Assembly: GCA_023261605.1 (NCBI GenBank)
Contig: JAHFOP010000010.1
Span: 4,152-27,603 of the forward strand
Origin: Candidatus Moraniibacteriota bacterium
GTDB lineage: Bacteria > Patescibacteriota > Minisyncoccia > Moranbacterales > UBA2206
Direction: 5' to 3'
Length of the DNA stretch: 23,452 nt
Shown: piece by piece, positions 1-6,533 of the stretch
Layout of the letters: each line of letters starts with the position of its first letter
Numbering within the stretch: the first letter of the stretch is position 1
Program-made: the position numbers and the translations under genes
Notes under the pieces: generated by a model
Told to the model about the DNA's origin: nothing
Seen by the model: only the letters and a program-made list of their open reading frames with translations
Databases searched by the model: none

Positions 1-2
1 AT

Positions 3-167
3 CTCTCCGCGCTTTTTGACCGCTGCGACCTCGGCTCGACTAAAGTCTATCTAAACATCGGCGGCAAAAAAATCGAAACACCATACTGTGTGAACCACCT
101 TGACGGCCTAACCGAAAAAATCCAAGGAATTATTGGGGACGGGAAGGTGTATGTGACAAAATATTAA
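3..167 (+). CDS. C-terminal end of an unrecognised protein (partial)
   Basis: One frame is open from the window edge (codons start at base 3) to a TAA at 165-167, giving the last 54 residues of a protein whose start lies outside the window. The other two plus frames hit stops early. The tail is mixed and soluble-looking, with no membrane segment; it contains LNIGGKKIETPYC and ends in GDGKVYVTKY. I do not recognise the family. It is followed directly by an inverted repeat that could end its transcript and converges on the next gene. Codon quality supports a real gene; function unknown. Confidence 0.6.
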   Translation, partial: LSALFDRCDLGSTKVYLNIGGKKIETPYCVNHLDGLTEKIQGIIGDGKVYVTKY

Positions 168-171
168 CCAC

Positions 172-212
172 AAAAAAATCCGTCTACTGATAAATTCATA
201 GTAAACGGATTT
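172..212 (-). terminator. Rho-independent terminator, usable from both sides
   Basis: A 13-bp stem with one mismatch (176-188 with 200-212, core AAATCCGT/ACGGATTT) encloses an 11-nt loop. On the minus strand it is followed by a run of seven T (172-178), so it best serves the small minus-strand gene at 236-421. On the plus strand the T-tract is weak, but the hairpin sits 8 bases after the stop of the upstream plus gene. Confidence 0.75.
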
Positions 213-235
213 GGCTTTAGCCGGCAACTCTGACA

Positions 236-421
236 TCACACCCTCCTTGCTTTTGATATTGATGTTCTATCCTCTACGACAAGACTAAGCAGTAAGCACT
301 GACGAAGTCTCTCCATCTCATAACCATCATCGTTTTCGCTCGATTGCACGCTTCTGTGTGCATTTCTAAGCAGTTCCTCCACATTGTCTTCACGGAATCT
401 GGGGCCATTATTATTTCTCAT
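236..421 (-). CDS. Small hypothetical protein (61 aa)
   Basis: I chose the ATG at 421 because a perfect AGGAGG lies 7 bases upstream of it. An in-frame ATG 13 codons further upstream has no such site. The protein is charged and polar, starts MRNNNGPRFREDN, and has a helical-looking middle (VEELLRNAH, EMERLRQCLLLSLV). There is no signal peptide or membrane segment and I recognise no family. It is a stand-alone unit: a consensus promoter (508-536) gives a leader of about 80 nt, and a hairpin terminator (172-212) follows 24 bases after the stop. The full set of expression signals makes it a convincing gene of unknown function. Confidence 0.7.
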   Translation of the reverse strand: MRNNNGPRFREDNVEELLRNAHRSVQSSENDDGYEMERLRQCLLLSLVVEDRTSISKARRV

Positions 422-507
422 AATCAACCTCCTCTTTGCGATAATGCTTTTGCAAAACAACTCCTTACGAGCCGGTTCCTCTTTTCAATTTTCTAGTGTA
501 ACGATTG

Positions 508-536
508 ATTATACATCTAAAACACCTTTTTGTAAA
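508..536 (-). promoter_or_regulatory. Sigma-70-type promoter of the 61-aa gene
   Basis: On the minus strand TTTACA (531-536) is separated by exactly 17 bp from TATAAT (508-513). Transcription should start near base 500, about 80 nt before the ATG at 421. Confidence 0.8.
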
Positions 537-573
537 GGGCGCGGGTGTTTCTTGGCTTAAATAAAAGACAAAA

Positions 574-1131
574 TTATATCTTTTTTATTTCCCTTCTCCT
601 CTTTTTGTAATCCGGCACGGTGCGTGTCACTAAATCCCAAAACTTCGCGCTGTGATTAAACTGGCCAAGATGGCACAGTTCATGCACGATTATATAGTCG
701 CACAAGTGCTCCGGCAAGTAGATGATGCGGTAACTGAAATTTAAATTGCCCGAGCTGGAACAACTCCCCCAACGCGTTTTGGTGTTTCTAATTGAAATTT
801 TTTTCCACTGATATCCATATTCCGCGTTGAAATGCTGCAACTTCTTGGCCACAATCTCGCGCGCCAATTCTTTATACTTTAAATAGTCTTCGCGCGTAGC
901 CAGCGGCAAAACGCTCGAATTATTTTTAAAATTTTCCAAGCGTGAGAAAACCCACGCCGCTTTAGCGCGCAAAAACGCGTCTGCCATTTGGCCGCTCACG
1001 CGCATGGGCACGCTCATTTTCACGCTCGCATCCGCGGAAACCGAAAGTCGCATACATTTAGAGCGTCGATTTTTTCTAAGCGTGTAAATTATTTTTTTTC
1101 CGTCCAATATGATTTCCTTTTCCATATGCAT
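574..1131 (-). CDS. YgjP/SprT-like zinc metallopeptidase (M48-like, DUF45)
   Basis: This 185-aa protein matches the YgjP-like metal-dependent hydrolase family. The zinc site is visible as HELCHLGQFNHSAKFW near the C-terminus: HExxH plus a downstream conserved His and Phe/Trp. The family signature TRWGSCSSSGNLNFSYR comes just before it. The usual length is 170-240 aa, so the gene is complete. The ATG at 1131 is preceded 7 bases upstream by TATACT, so the mRNA is probably leaderless; a second ATG two codons in (1125) is possible. It is divergent from gdhA. The family is thought to be a cytoplasmic protease; its substrate is not known. Confidence 0.88.
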   Translation of the reverse strand: MHMEKEIILDGKKIIYTLRKNRRSKCMRLSVSADASVKMSVPMRVSGQMADAFLRAKAAWVFSRLENFKNNSSVLPLATREDYLKYKELAREIVAKKLQHFNAEYGYQWKKISIRNTKTRWGSCSSSGNLNFSYRIIYLPEHLCDYIIVHELCHLGQFNHSAKFWDLVTRTVPDYKKRRREIKKI

Positions 1132-1138
1132 GTTTACC

Positions 1139-1144
1139 AGTATA
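1139..1144 (-). promoter_or_regulatory. -10 box for a leaderless transcript of the YgjP gene
   Basis: TATACT on the minus strand ends 7 bases before the ATG at 1131, so the start codon falls at the expected transcription start. No clear -35 hexamer is seen at 16-18 bp. Confidence 0.55.
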
Positions 1145-1190
1145 GCAAAAAAGCTCTTCTTAAGTAAGTGCTGCTTTGAGAAATACTCGG

Positions 1191-1222
1191 TTGTATTACT
1201 AGTAAAGATAACTACTTATACA
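1191..1222 (+). promoter_or_regulatory. Promoter of gdhA, probably leaderless
   Basis: TATACA (1217-1222) ends 6 bases before the gdhA ATG at 1229. A possible -35, TTGTAT (1191-1196), is at a poor 20-bp spacing. No Shine-Dalgarno sequence lies upstream of the ATG. Together with the divergent YgjP promoter this makes a back-to-back pair of apparently leaderless starts. Confidence 0.45.
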
Positions 1223-1228
1223 AAAAAT

Positions 1229-2470
1229 ATGGGAAAAAACGATCCTTTCAAAAATGCTATGCGACAACTAGCCGAAGCTAACGAAATTATCAGCATCGAT
1301 AAAAATATCTACGCCCAACTCCAGCACCCGCAAAGGGTTTTGGAAGTCTTTTTGCCAATCAAGATGGACGATGGACATGTCGAAGTATTCACTGGCTGGC
1401 GTTCGCAATACAATGACGCGCGCGGACCATACAAAGGCGGAATTCGTTTCCACCCAGACGTTTCGCGAAGCGAAGTGCAAGCACTCTCCGCTTGGATGAC
1501 TTGGAAAACGGCCGTAGTCAACATTCCGCTCGGTGGAGGAAAAGGCGGAGTGGCGGTTGACCCGAAAAAATTGAGTGACCGAGAATTGCAAGAACTTTCT
1601 CGAAGCTACATGCGCGCCATAGCCAAATTTGTGGGACCAAACCTTGATATTCCAGCGCCAGACGTCTACACCGACCCACGCATCATGGGTTGGATGCTGG
1701 ATGAATATGAAAAAATGTTCGGAGCTCACACACCAGGAGTGATCACCGGCAAGCCACTCAGTATCGGTGGTTCGGAAGTTCGAGAATATTCCACCGCCCA
1801 AGGAGCGGTCTATGTCCTCCTGCGCGCCGCGGAAAAATTAGGTCTTGCCAAAAATTCCACCGTTGCCATTCAAGGCTTCGGCAATGCTGGGAGTTTCATG
1901 GCTGAACTTTTGGAGAGAGCAGGTTACCGCGTAGCAGTTCTCAGCGATTCACATGGAACAATTTGCAACTATATGGGCCTTAAAGTGGCTGAAGTGGCTA
2001 CTCACAAAAAAAACACCGGCTCAGTATCGGGATATTCCGGTGCTAATAATGAAGGAGAGAAACATTGTCTTGAGCATGAAGTGGACATTCTCATTCCAGC
2101 CGCTCTGGAAAATTCCATCAATGCCGAAAATGTCAATCTTATTAAAACAAAATTGATAGTGGAATTGGCTAACGGACCAATTTCACAAGAAGCGGAAAAA
2201 GTTCTCAACAGAAAAAACATCCTCATCGTTCCGGATATCTTGGCCAATGCTGGTGGAGTGGTAGTCAGCTATTTCGAACAGGTACAAAACGCCAGTGGGT
2301 ATTACTGGAAAAAAGAAGAAGTGTTGACACGTCTCAAAGAAATTATGGATCTCGCTTTTGACGAAGTCTGGAAAGAAAAAGAAAAAAATCGTACCACGAT
2401 GCGGCTCGGTGCCTACACCCTCGCAGTCCGGCGCGTTGAAGCAGCAATGAAAGACCGTGGCCGAAATTAG
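1229..2470 (+). CDS. gdhA: Glutamate dehydrogenase (Glu/Leu/Phe/Val family)
   Basis: This 413-aa protein catalyses reversible oxidative deamination of glutamate to 2-oxoglutarate and ammonia with NAD(P). The N-terminal domain carries RGPYKGGIRFHP (substrate Lys about residue 69) and NIPLGGGKGG (catalytic Lys region about 105). The C-terminal Rossmann domain has GFGNAGS, and PDILANAGGVVVSYFEQVQN is the family's C-terminal substrate-site signature. Length fits a hexameric GDH (410-450 aa). The frame is open upstream to 1109, but homology starts at MGKNDPF, so I use the ATG at 1229, just after a -10-like box. It is monocistronic and convergent with the small membrane protein gene ending at 2507; no clear terminator is seen in the 36-bp gap. 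Cofactor preference cannot be read here. Confidence 0.96.
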   Translation: MGKNDPFKNAMRQLAEANEIISIDKNIYAQLQHPQRVLEVFLPIKMDDGHVEVFTGWRSQYNDARGPYKGGIRFHPDVSRSEVQALSAWMTWKTAVVNIPLGGGKGGVAVDPKKLSDRELQELSRSYMRAIAKFVGPNLDIPAPDVYTDPRIMGWMLDEYEKMFGAHTPGVITGKPLSIGGSEVREYSTAQGAVYVLLRAAEKLGLAKNSTVAIQGFGNAGSFMAELLERAGYRVAVLSDSHGTICNYMGLKVAEVATHKKNTGSVSGYSGANNEGEKHCLEHEVDILIPAALENSINAENVNLIKTKLIVELANGPISQEAEKVLNRKNILIVPDILANAGGVVVSYFEQVQNASGYYWKKEEVLTRLKEIMDLAFDEVWKEKEKNRTTMRLGAYTLAVRRVEAAMKDRGRN

Positions 2471-2506
2471 GCCAAGCGTATCACCATCTAACAACCTTGA
2501 AAACTT

Positions 2507-2704
2507 CTACATCCCATAAGCCGAAGAAATGGTTTTAATAAACCACGGCAAGACGACCGCCAAAGCAATAAGTGGCAGCACAATCGTCGCCACCGTCACA
2601 ATCAGCGTCCACAGAAAATATTTACGCATCTTCTCAATCGAGACATAAATATCCTCCAGGCGTTCATCTTGCGCGTCCAACCTAGTTTGTAAATCTTGCT
2701 CCAT
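2507..2704 (-). CDS. Small single-pass membrane protein (65 aa)
   Basis: The gene starts 4 bases after the stop of the SIMPL gene and is on the same strand, so it is likely translated by coupling. I use the ATG at 2704; the upstream TTG at 2722 would overlap the SIMPL gene. The first 30 residues are acidic and helical (LQTRLDAQDERLEDIYVSIE), coiled-coil-like. A long hydrophobic stretch follows (LWTLIVTVATIVLPLIALAV) and a short tail. The pattern suggests an amphipathic coil outside or under the membrane with one long or hairpin transmembrane segment. No enzymatic motif is present and no function is assigned. Confidence 0.7.
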   Translation of the reverse strand: MEQDLQTRLDAQDERLEDIYVSIEKMRKYFLWTLIVTVATIVLPLIALAVVLPWFIKTISSAYGM

Positions 2705-2708
2705 AAAA

Positions 2709-3474
2709 TTAGTTGGTTGCAAAATTAACTGCTATATCAATGACGATGTCTTGTGTGCCAGCAGAAATTTGCGGAGCGGAAATCGCTTTCGGAGCCGCGC
2801 TACCGCCAAACCCTTGCGATGAATCCGAGGCGGTTGGATACAAATTACCATCAGTCATTGGCGCGTCTTCATACCAACTCAAAACTTTGCCCAACTTTTT
2901 GATACCGGCTGCCTCTGCTAGCGCGGTAGCCTTGCCCCGAGCGTCTTCAATTGCCATAATGCGAGCCTTTTGACGCAGGTCGTTTGGATTGTCGATTAAA
3001 TAGTTCACCCCGTGCACCTCATTAGTGCCGTTGTCACCCGCTGCCGCCACAACCTTATTCACCAAATCAGTATTCTTGTCCACGGCGCGCACTTTGATGT
3101 CCAAATTCTGACTAGCATTATATCCGGAAATTTTGGAAGTTCCATCTTTGTAATCATAAGCCGGCGATAAATTATAGCTCTCCGTTTTAATGTCGGGAGT
3201 CGGGATGCCTTGAGTTGTCACAGCGTCCGTGATTTTTTTAATTTTATCATTCATTTGAGACAAAGCGTCCGCAGCGGTGGCAGCTTTTTCCACTCGCACG
3301 CCAAGTATCACTGTGGCAGTATCCGGCACATATTCAATTTTGCCCTCGCCATACACCGTAATTTGATTTTGCGCCGAGTGCAATCAACAAGAAAGCATAT
3401 TTTTTCTTCTTGCCTCCTCCGTGGCATCGACATTCACTTCCACAATCACACTTACTAGCGCTTGTTTCTTCCAT
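2709..3474 (-). pseudogene. SIMPL-domain (DUF541) protein with broken membrane anchor
   Basis: The C-terminal 224 residues form a SIMPL (DUF541) domain: ITVYGEGKIEYVPDTATVIL at its start, SYNLSPAYDYKDG in the middle and an ISAPQISAGTQDIVIDIAV end. That frame opens at a TTG (3383) directly after a TGA, with no initiation signal. A better start is the ATG at 3474 in another frame, behind AT-rich -10-like sequence (3487-3495). It encodes a Cys-rich head (SKCDCGSECRCHGGGKKKK) and then only about 10 hydrophobic residues (YAFLLIALGA) before running out of frame at about 3370-3385. Family members with an anchor have a full transmembrane helix there. An out-of-frame deletion inside the helix explains both facts. 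The gene is either inactive or this is an assembly error. A 65-aa membrane protein gene follows in the same unit. Confidence 0.7.
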
Positions 3475-3551
3475 ATTTTTTTACCCTATATAATAGAGTG
3501 AAGTTAAAAAATTATATTTGTAGTACATATTTATATAATGCATTATAGCAC

Positions 3552-3582
3552 AAAAAAAAGCCTCGATTTACATCGAGGCTTT
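3552..3582 (-). terminator. Rho-independent terminator after HU
   Basis: Perfect 11-bp stem AAAGCCTCGAT/ATCGAGGCTTT (3557-3567 with 3572-3582) with a 4-nt loop. On the minus strand it runs into eight T (3552-3559). It lies 28 bases after the HU stop. Confidence 0.92.
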
Positions 3583-3609
3583 CTGAAATTCAATACTAGC
3601 GCGGGAAGA

Positions 3610-3891
3610 CTATAAAACAGCTTCCTTAGCCACTTTCGCCAAGCGAAATTTAGCTACAGTTTTGGCGGCAATTTGAATCTTTGCTCCAGTTGCAGGGTTC
3701 ACTCCCATTCTGGCCTTTCGATTCACTTTGACCAATTTTCCAAATCCAGGTAGAACGAATTCTCCGTTCTTCTTCACTTCGGAATACGCCATCGAAGTCA
3801 AAGCATCCATGAATGCTACCACTTCCTTTTTAGCTAGACCGGTTTTTTCGGCCAGCGCGCTCATGATCTGAGCCTTTGTCATTTTTGCCAT
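3610..3891 (-). CDS. hup: HU family DNA-binding protein
   Basis: This 93-aa protein is a typical HU/IHF-family histone-like protein that bends and compacts DNA as a dimer. It opens MAKMTKAQIMSALAEKTGLA, carries GFGKLVKVNRKARMGVNPATG (the HU signature running into the DNA-binding beta arm with its Pro) and ends in a basic helix (AKFRLAKVAKEA). It is monocistronic, with its own promoter (3953-3981), a leader of about 55 nt containing a GC hairpin (3901-3917), and a strong terminator (3552-3582). No Shine-Dalgarno sequence lies before the ATG; the spacer is ACAAAACGAA. Confidence 0.95.
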   Translation of the reverse strand: MAKMTKAQIMSALAEKTGLAKKEVVAFMDALTSMAYSEVKKNGEFVLPGFGKLVKVNRKARMGVNPATGAKIQIAAKTVAKFRLAKVAKEAVL

Positions 3892-3900
3892 TTCGTTTTG

Positions 3901-3917
3901 TCCCGCACGAAGCGGGA
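3901..3917. repeat. Short GC-rich hairpin in the HU leader
   Basis: TCCCGC (3901-3906) pairs with GCGGGA (3912-3917) around the loop ACGAA. On the mRNA it ends about 10 nt upstream of the HU start codon. It could be a leader structure affecting translation, or a small dispersed palindrome; only one copy is seen in this window. Confidence 0.5.
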
Positions 3918-3937
3918 TTGATTAAATTAATTACCTT

Positions 3938-3981
3938 CCCCTATACCCCAGTATTATAGGGGTTTCTGAAAAAACGCGCAA
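3938..3981 (-). promoter_or_regulatory. HU promoter with nested inverted repeats over the -10
   Basis: TTGCGC (3976-3981) and TATAAT (3953-3958) are 17 bp apart on the minus strand. Two overlapping inverted repeats surround the -10: CCCCTATA/TATAGGGG (3938-3945 with 3955-3962) and ACCCC/GGGGT (3945-3949 with 3959-3963). That placement fits an operator. Confidence 0.6.
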
Positions 3982-4000
3982 CACCCCTAAAAAATGTTTG

Positions 4001-4825
4001 TCAAGAAGCGGTATAAGCCGTAAACTCTTGCGGAGTTTTTTCCACTTCTTTTTGCACAACATATTTAGGATCAATCTCTCTGCCTTCTAATAAAGCCACC
4101 AGATTTTTTTCTTCCTGAGAGTCCAGATCTTTCAGCTCTCTTTTCCTTTCAGATAAGATTTCGTGCGCCGTTTTATTTTCATTATATGGACGACTGCCCA
4201 AAGAATCAAAAACATCCAGAACAGACAGGAGTCTGGCTAATCTTTCATATTTAGGCTTTGTTATACGTCTTTCTTCTTTATTTTCTCGACCAATATTTCT
4301 GCGGTCTTCTCCACTCCTTGGATAACCTTTGATTTCATGATGGCGGATGACGATTTCCGCTAGTTCATCATCTCCCAGTTCTTTTATTAGTTTCCAGCCG
4401 ATTCTTACATGTTCATGCACCGTGTCAGTTTCTGCTTCAGAAAGTTTGCTGGGTTTGTTAAGAATCTCCGATGGTATGCCAATTTTCCCAACATCATGTA
4501 CTAGTGCTGAGCGAATAAGAAGTTTTCTGTCTTCCGGAGTAAAATCCATCTTTTCGGCAGTCGAAATGACCATCCCTGCCATCCTGACTGCATGCTTAAT
4601 ATCCGCTTCGCCGCGTTTTTCCAAAATTTTCGCCAACAATTTCCAAACAATTCTATCCCCTTGAACGAGCTCCAAGACTTCGCGGGGAAATTTTTCGCTC
4701 AATGAAACCTCTCCATCTCGAAAATGAATATTTTCAATGAATCTCACGGGATCTTTCTCTGGATTATCTTCTGGCGAAACTCCCTCATGCTCCAGTTTGT
4801 ATTCTCCCTCGAAAAAATTATGCAT
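4001..4825 (-). CDS. HD-GYP-type metal-dependent phosphohydrolase
   Basis: This 274-aa protein has an HD domain from about residue 70: HDVGKIGIPSEILNKPSKL is the catalytic HD with the GKIGIP segment, and RHHEIKGYP is a shortened form of the HD-GYP signature. DVFDSLGSRPYNENKTAHEI is the matching distal motif. HD-GYP enzymes hydrolyse cyclic di-GMP or related dinucleotides, but the shortened GYP motif leaves the substrate open. There is no receiver or sensor domain, only an acidic N-terminal segment. It follows rubrerythrin by 14 bases, with AAGGA overlapping that gene's stop as a possible ribosome site, so it is the last gene of the repair and stress cluster. Confidence 0.85.
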   Translation of the reverse strand: MHNFFEGEYKLEHEGVSPEDNPEKDPVRFIENIHFRDGEVSLSEKFPREVLELVQGDRIVWKLLAKILEKRGEADIKHAVRMAGMVISTAEKMDFTPEDRKLLIRSALVHDVGKIGIPSEILNKPSKLSEAETDTVHEHVRIGWKLIKELGDDELAEIVIRHHEIKGYPRSGEDRRNIGRENKEERRITKPKYERLARLLSVLDVFDSLGSRPYNENKTAHEILSERKRELKDLDSQEEKNLVALLEGREIDPKYVVQKEVEKTPQEFTAYTAS

Positions 4826-4839
4826 AATATTTTCTGTCC

Positions 4840-5337
4840 TTACACTTTTTTAAATTGACTTCTGGGCGCGCCACAAATTGGACATATTTCCGGTGCTTCG
4901 CCCTCCGCTGGATAACCACACACACCACAAACATAATAGTCAGCGTCCGCCACTGTTTCGCCGGCTTCAAGTTTAGCTAGAACATCTTGGAAAAGTTTTT
5001 GATGCACCTCTTCCACTTTTTCAGCATTGGTAAAGCTAATTTTCGCTGCCGTTTCTTCCACTTCCAATTCCGCAATGAAGCCCGGATACATTTTCTCAAT
5101 TTCAAAAGTCTCGCCGGCAATCGCACCCTTAAGATTTTCCAATGTCTCTTGCACACCACCCATCGTTGCCAAATGTTTCAAAGCATGCACCGTTTCGCCT
5201 TCCGCTGCCACGCGAAAGATTTTGGCCAAGCCCGCTTGCCCTTCACTTTCCGCCTTGGCCGCAAAGGCCAAATATTTCCGATTAGCTTGTGATTCGCCAG
5301 CGAAAGCCACTGTCAAATTTTCCTGAGTTTTTGACAT
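4840..5337 (-). CDS. rbr: Rubrerythrin (diiron peroxidase)
   Basis: The 165-aa protein has the standard two parts: an N-terminal four-helix diiron domain (AGESQANRKYLAFA, EGETVHALKH, AGETFEIEKMYPGF, with Glu/His ligands) and a C-terminal rubredoxin-like iron site with two CxxC pairs (YVCGVCGYPAEG and ICPICGAP). It reduces hydrogen peroxide in the cytoplasm, protecting anaerobes or microaerophiles. It begins 39 bases after the MGMT stop. A TATAAT overlapping that stop may give it a separate promoter. The HD-GYP gene follows at 14 bases. No Shine-Dalgarno sequence is seen in its AT-rich leader. Confidence 0.95.
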   Translation of the reverse strand: MSKTQENLTVAFAGESQANRKYLAFAAKAESEGQAGLAKIFRVAAEGETVHALKHLATMGGVQETLENLKGAIAGETFEIEKMYPGFIAELEVEETAAKISFTNAEKVEEVHQKLFQDVLAKLEAGETVADADYYVCGVCGYPAEGEAPEICPICGAPRSQFKKV

Positions 5338-5375
5338 AAAATTATTAAAGTTAATAGTTAATTATATTATTTTCT

Positions 5376-5404
5376 ATTATATCACACAAAAAATCTTCTC
5401 AAAA
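5376..5404 (-). promoter_or_regulatory. Possible internal promoter for rubrerythrin
   Basis: A perfect TATAAT (5376-5381, minus strand) overlaps the MGMT stop codon. A weak -35 (TTTTGA, 5399-5404) lies 17 bp upstream. It could uncouple rubrerythrin from the repair genes upstream. Confidence 0.45.
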
Positions 5405-5778
5405 TCGACTACGCGTCCCTTTCTAATGTCTATTTTTTCTTTTTTAAGCATGGATAGTTTCCTCTTTTCTCCAAAAGCAAAACCGCCGACTGTTCCGTTA
5501 CTCCGTACCACGCGGTGACACGGCACACTAGGCCCGCCTCGCGTCGACCCGTCTCGACTCGTCAAGAAGTCTCTTCGAGACGAGGCGGACGAGCGGTCGT
5601 CTCCGCGAGTCGAGGCGGGAGCATATGGATTACGATTAAGAGCGTTTCCCACCGCCCGCGCACTTTTTGCATTTCCTATATATTTAGCAATTTCTTGATA
5701 CGTCGAAACCCGCCCACGTGGAATTTTTCGGCAAGCGGCATAAACAGCTTTTTCAAATGGAGTGATTTCTCTCGACAT
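5377..5778 (-). CDS. ogt: O6-methylguanine-DNA methyltransferase, carrying an in-frame palindromic insertion
   Basis: This is a single-domain member of the MGMT/Ogt family, which removes alkyl groups from O6 of guanine onto its own cysteine. It has the DNA-binding helix region (RVSTYQEIAKYIG, SARAVGNALNRNP) and the active site VPCHRVVRSNGTVGG with Cys87, so it is a methyltransferase rather than an ATL (which has Trp there). Residues 54-82 are foreign: 29 low-complexity, Arg/Ser-rich residues encoded by an 87-bp palindromic element (5533-5619). Removing exactly those codons restores NPYAPSVPCHRVV, the normal family motif. Whether the enzyme tolerates a 29-residue loop beside the active site is unknown. 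It starts 23 bases after the alkD-like gene with a weak AAGG site. Confidence 0.88.
   Translation of the reverse strand: MSREITPFEKAVYAACRKIPRGRVSTYQEIAKYIGNAKSARAVGNALNRNPYAPASTRGDDRSSASSRRDFLTSRDGSTRGGPSVPCHRVVRSNGTVGGFAFGEKRKLSMLKKEKIDIRKGRVVDFEKIFCVI
5533..5619. repeat. 87-bp GC-rich palindromic element inserted in frame in ogt
   Basis: The element is bounded by the inverted repeat CCCGCCTCG (5533-5541) and CGAGGCGGG (5611-5619), with an inner pair GTCTCG/CGAGAC (5551-5556 with 5576-5581) and further partial self-complementarity. I count 60 of 87 bases as G or C (69%), far above its surroundings. Its length is exactly 29 codons, its ends coincide with codon boundaries, and it has no stop in the ogt frame. 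No target-site duplication is visible. It resembles in architecture the Rickettsia palindromic elements that insert in frame into genes; no second copy is in this window. Confidence 0.8.
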
Positions 5779-5801
5779 AGCCTTACTACAACAGCCGCGA
5801 G

Positions 5802-6509
5802 CTATTTCTTCATCGCTTGCATTTTCAGACTTTTAGGCATTTTTTCGATAGCGTAGCGGAGAGCAGTGCGTGGCATTTTCGCCTTATTTTTCATAACATA
5901 CAAAAAGACTTCTTTCTGATGTTTCTCAGCCGCCACTTTCAAGAGCCAGCCATAGCCCTTTTGCACCATATCATCTTCATCAGTCAAAAGAATGTCAGCA
6001 ATTTCCAAAACGTCCGGCAAAAATTTGCCGCGCTTAGCTGGGATAATAAGACTGACCGAGGCGGCGCGTTTGAGCCAGCGATTGCGCGACCGTGTCCAAG
6101 TTTTCAATTTGAAAACATTCTCCGGATACATCTCTAAAAATGCGCCAACCGTATGATTGCAAAAAGTGTCACATTTGGCCCAGTTGTCGATATAGTCAGA
6201 AATCCAGCGTGCAAAAATTCTAAAATCACTTGGGACATATTGTCCGCGTAAATTATATGACCAATCGCACGCAATTCGCGCTTCGTCATTATACCCTGAA
6301 CGGAAAAGCTCTTCGCATAAAATAAAAATCTCCTTTTTCTCTAAATTTTTCAGCTCTTGAAAATATTTTTTGCCAATCATCACCACTTCTGCCGAGCGAA
6401 CGCCATATGTCCTGATTGGTTCCTTGAAAAATCGCTGCTCACTTGCGCGAATATTTGCATCACCTTTCTTTCTAAGCTCTTTTCTTATTCTGACAATTAT
6501 TTTAGACAT
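5802..6509 (-). CDS. DNA alkylation repair protein (AlkD-like)
   Basis: The 235-aa protein fits the AlkD family: HEAT-like helical repeats forming a DNA glycosylase for bulky, positively charged N3 or N7 alkyl bases. Features include VRSAEVVMIGKKYF at the first repeats, SDYIDNWAKCDTFCNHTVG (the region of the family's conserved Trp and Asp near the active site), RSRNRWLKRAASVSLI, and a basic C-terminal end (ALRYAIEKMPKSLK). Length matches the family (220-240 aa). It starts 24 bases after the recQ stop and is followed 23 bases later by the MGMT gene, forming an alkylation-repair pair. The start has no Shine-Dalgarno sequence. Confidence 0.88.
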   Translation of the reverse strand: MSKIIVRIRKELRKKGDANIRASEQRFFKEPIRTYGVRSAEVVMIGKKYFQELKNLEKKEIFILCEELFRSGYNDEARIACDWSYNLRGQYVPSDFRIFARWISDYIDNWAKCDTFCNHTVGAFLEMYPENVFKLKTWTRSRNRWLKRAASVSLIIPAKRGKFLPDVLEIADILLTDEDDMVQKGYGWLLKVAAEKHQKEVFLYVMKNKAKMPRTALRYAIEKMPKSLKMQAMKK

Positions 6510-6533
6510 ACATATAATTTGAAAAAATTATTT

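Noticed and set aside
1268..1801. A 177-codon minus-strand frame inside gdhA
   Set aside because: It lies entirely within the strongly conserved gdhA gene and has no family resemblance or start signal.
3361..3474. Programmed frameshifting to join the two SIMPL frames
   Set aside because: No slippery heptamer or stimulatory structure is evident at the junction, and joining the frames would still leave an anchor of only about ten residues.
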